From Hyaloperonospora brassicae (taxonomy: Eukaryota > Oomycota > Peronosporomycetes > Peronosporales > Peronosporaceae), in contig CANTFL010001342.1 in assembly GCA_947650285.1 (NCBI GenBank), positions 1-64,000 on the forward strand: a DNA stretch of 64,000 bases, in the 5' to 3' direction. Both the position numbers and the translations under genes were made by a program. Each line of letters begins with the position of its first letter. Within the stretch, counting starts at the first letter, position 1. Below the pieces are notes generated by a model. The model searched no databases. It was given only the letters and a program-made list of their open reading frames with translations, and had not been told where the DNA came from. Positions 23,756 to 35,117 of the stretch are shown in pieces.

Positions 23756-24154
23756 CTACGAGATAGCCCTCAGAATTTCCGATCGGAAGTCGGTGTAAAG
23801 GGTCCAAATCGATGCCATAAAATTTATTTCAGCATGACTGGGAGCACTTTTAGATAATTCATTTTTAGATATTATCTCAATATTAGGTGTAAATCGTGTT
23901 ATTTTAGGTGTTGTGATATTTTGCGGAAAGAGTACAATATTACGATTACTGTGCGTAATTCTTGGGTTTCCTGTCTGGATAATTAGCACGTGGTGAAGAG
24001 GGTGAGGAAAATTTATATTTGTTGGGAAGATATCTTGCGGTCTCATATGGGATGATAGATGGGCTGTTGAAATGGGTTTAAATAAACGGGATATGAATCT
24101 TCTTCTTTTGCTTAAAGAAGAAGATTCATATCCCTTGCTCCCCTCTTCAAGCAA
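23756..24154 (-). CDS. Unrecognised 132-codon AT-rich frame
   Basis: The frame is open for 132 codons, is rich in Ile, Asn, Ser and Pro, and begins inside the hairpin described next. It has no membrane segment or known motif that I can see; the C-terminal part includes NFMASIWTLYTDFRSEILRA. The opposite strand has many stops. It separates the copia LTR from the gypsy gag and could be part of another inserted element. I cannot suggest a function. Confidence 0.25.
   Translation of the reverse strand: MLEEGSKGYESSSLSKRRRFISRLFKPISTAHLSSHMRPQDIFPTNINFPHPLHHVLIIQTGNPRITHSNRNIVLFPQNITTPKITRFTPNIEIISKNELSKSAPSHAEINFMASIWTLYTDFRSEILRAIS
24088..24134. repeat. Perfect 21-bp inverted repeat with 5-base loop
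   Basis: The left arm GGGATATGAATCTTCTTCTT(T) at 24,088-24,108 is exactly complementary to 24,114-24,134, with TGCTT between. A second, 13-bp pair (GAAGATATCTTGC at 24,026-24,038 and its complement at 24,151-24,163) lies symmetrically outside. Such perfection is striking in a region where other sequence is heavily mutated. Confidence 0.95.
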
Positions 24155-24226
24155 GATATCTTCGGCTTCCCGACTGCTATTGACACGCTTTTTTAATACG
24201 CAGAGAACACATGTTTTTTGCTCAAG

Positions 24227-24720
24227 ATGAATAATACCAAATCTGGAACTTTAGACCCGAATCGCGCAAGTACTCTCAAAGCTCAAGTGCGATTGGACGC
24301 TTCAAGCAAAAAATGAAAAGTTTGGAGACCCAGATCTCGAGACGCCTCGAATGTTCATAAAATTAACTGGGCTCATTTTCGATACTGGACTGCACGAGAC
24401 GCGACACAAGAAAACCCGATCCATGTGTAAAGATTCTCGCACAGAAATTAACCCTCGATTCCAAACACAAGGTCGATGTCGACATATTGCAAGACCATTA
24501 CCAAGAGCTTAAGCCTGACATCTGGAAATGAAATGGGATTGCACAGGATGTAACAGAAAGACACAGATAGGAGTACCTCATCCGTAAATAGGAAGTCCGG
24601 GAAAGTGGAAGTTCGCGCCTTACATCAGCAATATTGTGAAAACAACGTTACCTCAACATCACGTTAAGGGTGAAATACTACTCACGAATCTGACGGTGCG
24701 TCTTGCAATATGCGCATTGA
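24227..24720 (+). pseudogene. Gypsy gag relic (family A, copy 2)
   Basis: Across frames the plus strand reads MNNTKSGTLDPNRASTLKAQ, then VRLDASSK, RKPDPCVKILAQKLTLDSKH, VDILQDHYQELKPDIW, EYLIRK and LRLAI-type sequence toward 24,720. The order and wording match the capsid precursor of oomycete chromoviruses. Stops and indels are scattered throughout. Confidence 0.55.
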
Positions 24721-25640
24721 TAAAGGCGAATTGTCTTGTTGTGTAATCTATTACACGTTGGAAAATAATAAAACGACGATAAAGTCATTAAAGTGAATCT
24801 GAATGACAAATTTGACGTCACACTAAACTATGGCTTAGACAATTTGAGTCATGGATAAGCTGGAAGCATCAATCCGTAAAGATGCTTGTCACTTATTTTT
24901 GATACGTTCATTTGGTAAACGTCTTGGAGAGTTCAACTGAGCATGAAAGTCCAACATATAATTGCAATGTCCTCACTAGTAGTCCGGTCGTTGGTACGAC
25001 TGCACAGGATCTTAGTGTAGCTGATCACTACACTGTACACGAAGCTGCCAGCAACTGTTTTTCGACACAGGCAGTGCCGAAACATAATCACATAAATTAG
25101 TCGATTTGATCGGAACATGGACGCTTACATCGAGAAAACATCCAGAATTCTAATTCAAGTTCAATTGCCCATGGGGCAACATGGGTATTATCGGTGGACT
25201 GAAGTGTCGACCTTGCTTCAAATCCAGCTGATGCTGCAGAACTGTTACAGCTGAAAGACGTCGAGGCGATAAGTCGTCAACATCCTAATGAAATGAAAAA
25301 ACCAGAAAATGAGAAAGAGAGTTCTCAGGAAGGGGCCGAGGAACTGGATGTCTTGGTAATTACGGATAAGCGCAGGCGCAAATATATTTTATAATTACCT
25401 TGTGCCTCCAGAATTAACTTCAAAAATGATTTATTCGCTGAAGCTCGTGAGCAAGAGTTTCTTACGTGATCTACGCATTAGCAAGGTCAAGAAGGTCAGT
25501 GAACTCGTCACAGAGGAATACTGCGTGGCCAATATCCGGTCGGGTAGGACTATCTGGTTAGGATGAACGTGTCACCAGCAGCCCATCGATTGACGAAAGA
25601 GTCCTCGATAAGTAAACTTGGATTAAGCGGTATATCTAAA
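24721..25640 (+). pseudogene. Gypsy gag end to protease relic (family A, copy 2)
   Basis: MDKLEASIRKDACHLF appears at about 24,852, and KVKKVSELVTEEYCVANIRS at about 25,480-25,545. These suggest eroded gag-protease-linker sequence, but the catalytic DSGA was not found and frames change often. Confidence 0.3.
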
Positions 25641-26461
25641 CTTCATATAAATTGCTTCAGGAAATTTTGTTAATGAATCTAAATACAAGATGCATCGCTG
25701 AATACTTTCTATTAGAAGTTCCGGTAAGCCAACGGCATGCGACATGAGGTCGACATTCGATCGGGATCAATGCTTCACGAAGCAGTGGACAATGTCGCGT
25801 GATCAAGTGGTGGCCATCGATAAGTTCTTTCTGATTGCTAGCATCAGACTTGTTAAGGGAACCAACTTCATCCTTTAGCTTTCCAAGATTCTGTGGTTGA
25901 TTTATCAAAGTAGTTGTGCGTAAAGTGCATGCATCTGACGAGTTTTATGCTGCAAAGTAACTGTCTCATACGACGAGGCCGACAAAGGACATGATTATTG
26001 ACGGAATGTCAAAGAAGACCGTATTCTCGTCCATAAATATCAAAAGGCTTCGAACGGATAATTACGCTTGAACGAGACATATTGTTCACATCAGTAATCA
26101 CTCCTAGAAGCATGCTATGAGGTTGGCTTGTTATGCAACATAGAATAAGTAATGAACCTGCCACGCCCTCCAGATGTGGAACAAATCCGCTGATATCGGT
26201 GCGCAATCTAGCCCCGATATAATTCGACAACAATTTTGTCCATACTTAAGATATATGCGTAAAGAAAAATGTATACATGGAGGTTCATGCGTTTCTCAGA
26301 TTTTTACATTAATGAGCATGCATAATGTGCACGCAAACATCAAGAAGTATAAATTTGAAGCTAGCACAAAAATATTTGTAAATTGCATCGCACGTAAATA
26401 CGGGAAAATCTCTGTTCTGATAAGATTAATGCATTATCTTTTCTTTTCAATTCAATTTTGA
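25640..26461 (+). pseudogene. Gypsy reverse transcriptase relic (family A, copy 2)
   Basis: From about 25,745 the plus strand resembles the RHxIxLxPG...WPLP start of the domain. At 26,060-26,255 ERDILFTSVITPRSML, GWLVM, ISNEPAT and FDNNFVHT correspond to the RDIPFTAVSTPSGMLWEWLVMPQG...YFDDVFVHS block, so the YFDD site has decayed to stop-FDN. At 26,310-26,400 FTLMSMHNVHANIKKYKFEA continues into the thumb. It is a dead copy. Confidence 0.6.
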
Positions 26462-26604
26462 GGTGTCCGAACTTTTTTTACTTAGCGGCAAACTGATAAA
26501 GTATTCCGCTAAGTATACTTGCGCATTACCCTGTGATGACCGTTGACTTTTTTTATTTGCTCAAGCAAACTGATAATCGTACATGAAAACCTCACTGTAA
26601 GCGA

Positions 26605-26714
26605 TTAATTTACCGTATTAAGAAGAGCTTGACGCAATCGCCCATGTTAACCACGATTGTTGGTCACGAATAATTTACCGTATCAAGAAGAGCTTGACGC
26701 ATTCGCCCATGTTG
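26605..26714 (+). repeat. 44-bp direct duplication inside the gypsy relic
   Basis: TAATTTACCGTATTAAGAAG with AGCTTGACGCAATCGCCCAT at 26,605-26,648 recurs at 26,671-26,714 with two or three differences. The second copy reads in frame as PYQEELDAFAH just before RNase H, so the first is probably a local duplication. Confidence 0.85.
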
Positions 26715-26734
26715 GCAGTTTCCGATCAGAAAGA

Positions 26735-27060
26735 TCATTCACGTGGTCTGTGACGCCAGCGACTTTTTAATATTCTGCACGTTAATGCAGTATTATGCAG
26801 ACGGTTCGGAGCGCGTCGTCTGTTATCAGTCGCATCAGCTGAAAACAGCTGAGTGAAAGTATCTAGTTCATGAAAAGGAAACCCTTGCCATAAAGTATTC
26901 ATTGGCTAAGTTTAGCTAATATCATCCCGGATATAAATCTTTATCTGTAGAAAAGGATCATGCGTCATTCCGCAAGTCCGTGAGAGCCCCGCCTCTCGCA
27001 AGGAATGGCGAGGTGGCTGTCCATTTTCGCGGAGTACAAATTATTTAATTAATATAAGCC
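26735..27060 (+). pseudogene. Gypsy RNase H relic (family A, copy 2)
   Basis: IHVVCDASDF gives the first catalytic region; SASSVISRIS and KRKPLP correspond across a frame change to the VVCYQSRQL..HEKETLAIKY segment; the end reads SQGMARWLSIFAEYKL. Interrupted by stops. Confidence 0.65.
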
Positions 27061-27479
27061 AGCACGAGTTAGTGCCGTCTCTGATGCGCTTTTGCGCCGA
27101 TCCGATATCGAGTAGGCTGCTCAGTCCAACAGTTAGGATAAGGTTTCACTGTTGAATCACTAGTTGCTATATATCCGTCGTTATCACTGCTTGTAGACGT
27201 CCGCAAGGCCTAAGCAGACGACAAGGATATTCTTTGTTTGATACATCACCTTGTTAATACATCTCTGAAATCTTTAAATATTTACCGGTATTGTACCTTT
27301 CCTCTTCGGATCAGTACATCACTCGTAGCGGGACGCTATACTACACAGCATTTACCGGCGACACAACTCCTGTCGTTAATCCTACTCATTAAGATTTGTG
27401 CTTGCGTATCACGTAAAAGCGCCACGATGCACCAACAAGTATAAATCGTGGTATAGAATTACCTTACGATAAGCCGCGA

Positions 27480-28760
27480 AATTTACTGGCCCCGACAGCA
27501 TCAGTTATTGTGCAAACACGTACGTTCTTTCGAGGTTTGCCAACGGGTGAAGCCAAGTCCTTACTTCGGTGCACTTACTACATCTTCTGCCTTTTCCGGA
27601 GGAGTGCCAGCAGTCCGCTTTGTGCGCACTTTGTCAATAATTTTATATGAGACAACCAAAAGAATGATGTTATTATTTTGCTCATTAATCGTTTCAGAAA
27701 GATGTTACACCTTGCTGCTGTTCCTTGTTCGATCACAGTCTAGGTCTCTGACCGTGTCTTTATCGACACGATGATTCGGCTTCATTATTCTTACCCCGTG
27801 GACTCGTCTCTGACCGAGACCATCGGTTCACGTCGAAATTCTGGCAATCCGTACTTCGTTCTCTCGGCTTACGGCTGAAGATGTCAACATCTGAACATCC
27901 TGTAACATATGGTCAGCAGGAAAAGGCCAATCGTGTTCTCGAAGATAAACTTTGAGGATACGTCCACTCGTTTTGCGTTTGGGCGAGTTCTTGCCGATGG
28001 TGGAATTTTTCATCAAAACCTCGGTACATGAATCAACAACGCACACACCAGTCTACGTATATATGGCCTTCACCTCGCATTCCCCCCTGATAGAGAGTGA
28101 CTCTAGTTTGGGGGAATGGTCTCGCTCAAGCAACAACTGTTCTGTCTCTTGCGCATCGCTTGTTGACACTAATGTAGACACGAACGATGCCTATGTTGAC
28201 GTTATCGACATTGAAGAGACAAGGTTAGCAATACTGATGACGCTATTGCGGACACAGACGAAGAAGAAAACGCTGGCATATTCCGCATCGCCAACGAAAA
28301 TGCTAGCAAGAAGGAGGATTATTTCTCTGAATGAGAGAAAAAAATTCAGCGGTACGCACGAAGCGCACTGATACAAACCCAACCTAGTGAACGACTCACA
28401 GAGGAAATTTTGCTGGCCCAAGCATCAGTAGTCCACTTCGTACATATTTTTTACGCTAAGGCGTTGGATCGATCGAAATGGATTGTTGACAAGAATGGAA
28501 GATTAAACTTTCTTCTAATTCATGCCAATGACTTAGTAATACTTTCTACGGTAAGCGTACCCAAGCGCGCAGTTACTAATTTCGTTACAAATAAAGTACT
28601 ACCGAGATACATTGGACAATTTCGTGCATTGCGCCGCCCATGCAACGCAAACCAGACCGATCTGTCTTGTAGATTGCAAATAAATCCTGTATCTATGCTT
28701 GGGCGTCTCCGCCCGTACGCGGCTTCTTTCGAGAGGGTATATATTTACCCCGCTCAATAA
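27480..28760 (+). pseudogene. Gypsy integrase relic (family A, copy 2)
   Basis: CKHVRSFEVCQRVKPSP at about 27,510-27,560 marks the zinc-binding end. HLAAVPCSIT, VSDRVFIDT and FTSKFWQSVLRSLG follow as core remnants to 27,860. The frame 27,952-28,371 carries LPMVEFFIKTSVHESTTHTP, and an acidic linker with VDTNVDTNDAYVD. The frame 28,410-28,760 carries the C-terminal SH3-like part: DLVILSTVSVPKRAVTNF, VLPRYIGQFRALRR and MLGRLRPYA. Several frames are needed, but the last 350 bp is open. Confidence 0.75.
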
Positions 28761-29098
28761 TTTCCAAAATATTATTGCGGTATCGAAACAAACTTTCGGT
28801 TTAATCCTTCATCAACGCAACCTCGCGACGATACTTTGCCAGGTAATCGCGCTGGAGACGACGCCCCAATCCGCTTTCTAGTCAAGAAGATGAAATTTTG
28901 ATGAGCCGTCGGCTGGATCATCGCGATAGCGCTGCACCGACGCCGACAAATCGTGGCGACAATTGCTGTCGTGACCTACATTTTAAGCACTTTTCGACGG
29001 CCGCCTACGTATCAGGATCGTGTCCTGTAGGCCCGACAACTGAGTCGGAAGTAGTCTTCCTGTATCCACCATATGCTCTGGTGAACTAGCACGGTGTC

Positions 29099-29241
29099 CA
29101 ACGCTTTCACGTTGATCGTATCTGCCAACATAATTCAAAGGGGAATTGGACATGTTACCTTGTACGCTGGCGGGATTAACCATCCACTTATGATAGCTGG
29201 GATCATCGGACCAATTTGATGGATGAAATCAAAGGACTCGG
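29099..29241 (+). pseudogene. Gypsy chromodomain relic (family A, copy 2)
   Basis: Read through one TAA, the plus strand gives RFHVDRICQHNSKGNW, then YLVRWRD, stop, PSTYDSWDHRTNLMDE. This is a recognisable chromodomain: an HVERI strand, a LVRW strand and a SWE-like segment in which SWD replaces SWE. Confidence 0.7.
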
Positions 29242-30303
29242 AAGAATTACCATGAGGATCACCTGATGGGTCAAAGTTTACATTGGAAATCTCGCTCACA
29301 AGGTGCTTGTAGATCCGTATTGCGAATTCGCAATCGCGTCTCACAACTAAGCCGAGACGCAGGCCCTAGCCCGTGGAATAATTAGAAAATTAATTGCGTC
29401 ATTAGCGCGCTGCAAGTTTTCAGCACAACTTGGACACGGATCACCCCACGTGACGCAAGAAATTCCTGCCTCACAATACAACTGATGCAGTTGAAATCTT
29501 GCACGGTCGGGTCTCACTTTTCACCATTCATACATGAGTACTCGTCCTAAACTTGTAAAAGCAGCTTCTTGTCGCGTTTAAGGTTTGCCACTATACGATC
29601 GATGCTTGAAGAAATTACCGAGGAAGTAGTCTTCTTCAGCGCGAAAATTACTCTTGCTGACATTATGGCCGTGAAGCCTTCCAGTATCGAATATTGGGAT
29701 TCGATGTTTTCGCTTCTCCCGTCAGACGAGCTGTTGATGAGCCTCTTTGGCAAGCTACACGGACCTATCTGGGGTGTTCGACGTAAGATGTTGTTTTTAG
29801 TCATTGCCACGCTCTTGCGAGTGCGCAAGAGCCGTGTCTATAATGAGTCATTATAATCACATTCAAAGCTGAATCAACTATTTATGCATCTCATGAGCCA
29901 TCCAATTTGATCGAAACATCTTAGTTTGAGGCTCAGCCGTAGCCGCCACGGGTGATACGGGCGGTTTGGTAACTCCCTCAAGTCAGACCCAGAATTTGAC
30001 TTGCTGAAATAGAGCTCCAATTTGAAGCCACTATCTACGCTGTTGAGGTATCACGTGAATCTACAGCAGCAGGTGCTGCCAACCAAGGGATAGAAACAGA
30101 ATACAAAGCGTCTGTATCGTTGGCGTGTGCTGCTCTGGAATTATCTTCTTTCATTAAGCGCTGCAAGATCTCGTTAAGCATGCGCCGCTAGGTCGAGAAC
30201 GTTGGTACCTGACCCAGCAAAGTGCTTTTTGGCAAACGAGGGTTTTACGAGTGGACGCTTCATTGATAAAGTCACTAATGTGACCATTATTTAAGGGTGT
30301 TGA
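29242..30303 (+). other. 3' region of family A copy 2
   Basis: Two overlapping open frames of 93-95 codons lie on opposite strands at 29,547-29,856; I recognise neither. The spacing from chromodomain to LTR suggests this is the 3' part of the gypsy copy. An AAGGGTGTTGA sequence before 30,304 may be the decayed purine tract. Confidence 0.35.
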
Positions 30304-30728
30304 TGTGACGGGGTGTGCCTGTTACATGATATTATCATATATATATGTTTAATTATAACGAATATGACATTGAATGTTCTTCGTAAAATATCACAATACA
30401 TAGAGATATTCTTGCGGTGACCAAGGGTCTACTCATTAGGGGATACATGTAATGATATCAACCCACCAATCTCTGCTTGACGTGCGCAATGAGATGTGAG
30501 TAGACGTCATAATTCATACTCTCATACCAGTGTATTGAAGGTAGGAATACCTGGAAAAGAAGAGATTTAGACTTAATTATGCTTAATACAGTTTTACTTT
30601 ACTAATACTAAGTTCCATCGTGTTAGTAGCTTGCATTCCTATGTACTATTTACGGAAGTGACAAAGTACTGAAGAACTTTGTTGTCAGTGAGAGTGCACT
30701 AATCAGTGCGTGAATACCAGTACCCCGA
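30304..30728 (+). repeat. Gypsy 3' LTR (family A, copy 2)
   Basis: Starts TGTGACGGGGTGTGCC, carries GCGGTGACCAAGGGTCTACT and ATCTCTGCTTGACGTGCGC followed by AGTAGACGTCATAATTC, and ends near ATCAGTGCGTGAATACC. It is the copy with the clearest start. The right end is approximate. Confidence 0.55.
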
Positions 30729-32400
30729 TACACATGCCTCGACGAGTGTGCATGGTAAGATTCATAAGCTATTTCCGTAAGCATGTCGTCAGCTTACCCA
30801 TCCGTCTCACAAATACAGTAGGGCAGTTGTATAATAATAGGGCAGCTACAATGGTAAATTATGATTAAATTAAGCTCTCTACTTACATAATATAGAACAT
30901 GTCGATAATTTATGGTCTCTCGCTTAGCTCTGCCCTTTGCTCACTGGTACTGGGGAAGAAAATATAACGTTTGGGTATGTACGGCGCGATCCGATGTCTG
31001 ATTCGTACGGTGATCTTACTGTGATCAGCGGCAAAACCAGAGCGGATTGGCCGATATCACGTAATAATTCTCCATGACAAAACAAGCATATGACCGGTCT
31101 AAACGAGAAATGGCTCTCCACCTTCCTGTAGAATGTAGAAGCAAGTGTGCAGAGAAGTGTGAAATCAAAAATTACAGGTCTTCTTCCACTTTCTCAAAAT
31201 CTGTCGAGTAAATATGTATATGTACCTGCGCAAGGAGCTGATGCAGTGCCGATTAGTCGCGACTGCCAGCAGGAGTCACGCAGTAGCGGATGAAACGGGG
31301 AACAACATGCGGCAAAAATATCTTTAATTAACACCATACAACTTCACTATAAGAAGAGCGTTGAAGACGCATCGCGAAGATAGCATCGCCTTTTCCTACC
31401 TTTGATAGAAATACTAAGGAGTGCTTTCTACCGCTTATGTCAAATGATTGCCACGAAGAAGGTTTTTGCGTTCAAATTTTCGATATACGGTCGTGTAAAA
31501 TCAACGCACGCTTGAAACAACGAAAGTGCTGTAAAACACAATTTGTCATTCTGAGTAGCGGTGGGTACTATGCACACAGCCGTAAAATGGTGGGTGCATG
31601 GACCCTAGTCTTTCAATATAAATAGATTGATACCATGATGCTTGTACGCAAATGATACTTCACGATGTTTTCTCGACAATGGACCAGTTTCAGGTTCGGC
31701 CTCAACATGGTTTGTTTTCATTGTAGGCAACGTTTAATTTACTTCGGAGCGGCCGGTTATCTGCTCGTTTATTGAATTACATGATTGACCACAAGTTTTT
31801 ACCCATCCCAAGACCGTGTTGTGGGGGTCAATTTAGCTCCGTGATGTCTTTCGCATCATAAAATGGCCCTATCTCCATTTCAATGCATCCCATATACAGC
31901 GTTAGACACTTCATTGCGCTGCGATGCTGACCTATCATCGGGCCGTCCCTCGAGATGCCGATTCATAGATCGACATCACAATACAACAGATAAGTATCCT
32001 TAAAGCTAGGGTCAGCTCTGGAAGTGAGCCCAGAAGAATTTCTAAAGTCTTCAATGTAGTGCAGTTAGCTGGATTATGAAGAATCCTCAAATAAAACCTC
32101 CCCGGTACATATTTGTATGGCGCTGAGCACCTGCTGACTCGAGAATTGTAGGCGCCACTGTTATAATATACTCTTTCTGACAAGTCAAGAAGGTGTTGCA
32201 GGTCAAGTGCAAGACCTGGTACAGGTAAGCCCGACCTCGCCTGATTGTTTTATAATGTTTCATAATGACAGATGGGACTGGAGAGACGGTCGTCATGTGA
32301 CAGGATGTCACATGGGACGAAGAGAGACGGACGCCATATGCAACTTGACATGGTCAAGTTGTAGTTTCTGTTTCTGGTCATACATTTCGTAGTGTTGAAG
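30729..32400. other. Spacer before the copia element
   Basis: Short frames only (for example 31,437-31,625 and 31,935-32,183), none recognised. Bases about 32,150-32,400 may be the copia 5' LTR or leader, but no matching second LTR was found. Confidence 0.35.
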
Positions 32401-32480
32401 AAGATAGTTTTAACACACAATGCATTTCACTTTTACTTCTACCCCTTTGAAACAAGTGCATCACTACATTCCGACAGATT

Positions 32481-33872
32481 ATGAGCCCAACGGAACGTGT
32501 TGGCGGCGCGGCTCGCGGAGCCACACCCGCTGTGGTGGTCGATGGTCAAAAGAAGACCATAGGTCACCAGCTGGAAGAAAAGTCGGCAGTGCCAGCGGCC
32601 GCGGCACTGGACAAGATGCTCGTCATGCTCGGTGATTTGTCGGAGCGAATGTGCAGGATGGAATTCTCACAGTCCGAACAAGTCGACCGACAGCGGAAGG
32701 ACTCTTCATAGTCAAGCATCTTTGGTTCGGCCTTGGGAGCAGGGCAGGGTATTAACCTCCAGGCTTTAAGGCGTACTCCTCCTCCCAAGCGATCACCGAA
32801 TGTCTCGCCGGCCACTTACTTTGGTGCTAGACAACCAGTTTTTGCTGGGAATATAGTCGATCCACCGGCTCAGGACCGTGGTGACTATGTGATGAATGCG
32901 GAACCAGCACCCGGGGTGCAGGGTGCACCACCGGCACCGTACCCAGGTGCGGGTACACCTGGTCCGATGTTTTTTATCAAGGCCAGGTACCCATGGGTGT
33001 GCCTGACGGTCGTCAGCGCAGGTTGGCGTTGCAAACATTTGACGGTAAGGAACTCTACCATGGTCTTGGTAGTGGTTTCCTAGAGTGGGGCAAGGAGTTC
33101 GTACGCCAAGTTGGTTTCTCCGAGCGCGCGTGTGGTTTCGTCTGGCCTGAAGACATCAAGGTTGATGTGCTCGGGCAACACCTAGCCGGGACGGCGCAGA
33201 AATATTAACGCCAGCAGGTGGACACTTGGTGGTCTGAGAGTCCAACCTTGGAGCATTCGATGCAAAGGTTGCTCCAGACATTTACCACCAAGATAACACC
33301 TGCCCAGAGTATGAAGTTGTTTGACGGCAGCCAAGTCGTCGCATCGAAATTGGACGGAACACTTCTTGTATCTCACTGCTGTGAGTGACGCCTGCGGAGG
33401 CGCGGACAATCTAGTTTTGGACAACATTGTTCACTACGCAGACCCGACAATGCGCACGACGATGCTATCTCGTTTGGATGTGCACAGGGTGGACTACTTG
33501 CGACAAGCAGATGAGCTGGAACAGTTTGCACGATCGACAAGGATAGACATCCGCGTCAAGCAGTTCGGTCGTGATGTGGTGAACGTTGTTGAGTCTACCA
33601 AGAATGTCACGAAGGTTGGGCCGGTCAAAAAACGGCGCGAAGACCAAGGTCAAAGTAGGTGCTACCTTTGTGGAAACACAGGACACCTCAAGGTATCCTG
33701 CACTAAGAGATCGAAGGAAAAACAAGATGCGGATTTCGTCCTCACAGTCCAAGATGCGGACGACGACCAGACTCAAGCTGCGGCTAACTGGGTTCTGGAT
33801 AGTGGGTCAGGCCGTCATTTGTTTAATGACTTGAGCCTACTGGAAGATGTGGTTGATTGCAATCACGAATGA
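32481..33872 (+). pseudogene. Copia gag and protease start, interrupted
   Basis: Gag opens at 32,481 (MSPTERVGGAARG). An in-frame TAG at 32,709 is followed by SSIFGSALGAGQ in the same frame. After a shift near 32,990 the capsid core is seen: RRLALQTFDGKELYHGLGSG, FLEWGKEFVRQV and GFVWPEDIKVDVLGQHL. Another stop (33,206) and shift lead to 33,321-33,872 with ACGGADNLVLDNIVHYADP, a CCHC zinc knuckle (CYLCGNTGHLKVSC, about 33,660-33,701) and the protease motif WVLDSGSGRHLF near 33,798. The stops make it inactive as read. Confidence 0.9.
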
Positions 33873-35117
33873 TTCACCGCGGCGTCTGATGGAGGACCTC
33901 TTCGGATTCCGAAACAAGGTAGTGCAATGATCCGGGTCAAAGAACTTGGGTTGACTAGGATCATCCGACTTCTCGATGTCCAATACGAGTAAAATTTGGG
34001 GCGTAACATCATTTCCTTCGGCAAATTGGAAAAGAAGGGATGCGTGCTTGAATATCGCGAAGGGATGCGTGTTTCGGTCTCTCATCCTGGTGGAGCACCC
34101 ATCATGGATGTCGATCGCATCAACGATGTGTTCATTGTGAAGGTTTACGATGAAAATTCGCCAAACAATTTTTGTTTTTCTGGCTCAGCACTGGAGGCGG
34201 TCATGGCGATCGTGAATGGTGATGAACATGGACATAAGATAAATGTTCAACATGGAAGCTTGCTACAGTTCCATCGGCGTTTGGGTCACCTCTGATACGA
34301 CACTATCATCAAGATGGCCCGTGACCCCGCTTCAGGTATCAAACTAACCGACACTAAGCGTGTTAACTGTTTGTCCAGCGCACAAGGCAAGCAAACAAAG
34401 AACAGACAATCTCGCAAGGACAGTGGGACGAATTCGCCAATCGACGTGATAGGAGGGGTCATCCGTTCTGATCTCAAAGGTCCCGTGAATCCTCACGATC
34501 GGCTCGGGAACAGGTACCTAATCAACTTTGTTGGTCATCGGTCTAAATACTTCCGGGTATTCTTGGCGAAAACTAAGGATGTTGCAGCGATGAATTTCAA
34601 GCATTTCCTGTCATTTTTTTGAACTACGCTTCAATTTCGGATTCACGTTTTGCGCACGGACGGCGGGGGCGAGTACAAACCTTTGGATGTATTCTGCAAA
34701 GACACTGGTGTCGCTCGCCAGATTAGCGAGCGTAATAACCAGGCCAGCAAGGGCAAAGCCGAAAGGATGCATCGTACGATAATGAACATGGTGCGAAGCA
34801 TGGTGTTTGCGAGCGGACTACCTTTGAAGTTTTGGGGCGATGCAGATGAGTATGCAACTTACATACTCAACCGATATCCGACTGAAGCGAACGACGGTGG
34901 AGTCTCACCGATCGAGATGCTCACCATGAAGAAACCCGATCTCAGTGACATCGTGGTATTTGGTTCGACGTGCACAGCTCACTTGCACACGGACAACAAA
35001 TCGCTGTGTGTACGTGGAAAGGGGCGATTATCTTCGGAAAGAACGATGAGACGAAGGGATATCTTGTCTACTTGCCAAAGGATCAAGTCGTCGTGGTCAC
35101 GCAACATGTACAAAACA
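33873..35117 (+). pseudogene. Copia protease end and integrase, interrupted
   Basis: After stops at 33,870 and 33,990 the frame 33,996-34,295 gives NIISFGKLEKKGCVLEYREG and LLQFHRRLGHL (the GAG-pre-integrase region with the zinc-binding HxxxxH). The integrase core follows: SPIDVIGGVIRSDLKGPV with the first catalytic aspartate, RTDGGGEY with the second near 34,655, and KGKAERMHRTIMNMVRSM with the glutamate near 34,760. The last recognisable residues are YLVYLPKDQVVVVTQHVQNI, ending at 35,119, where homology stops abruptly at the junction with the inverted half. Confidence 0.9.
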
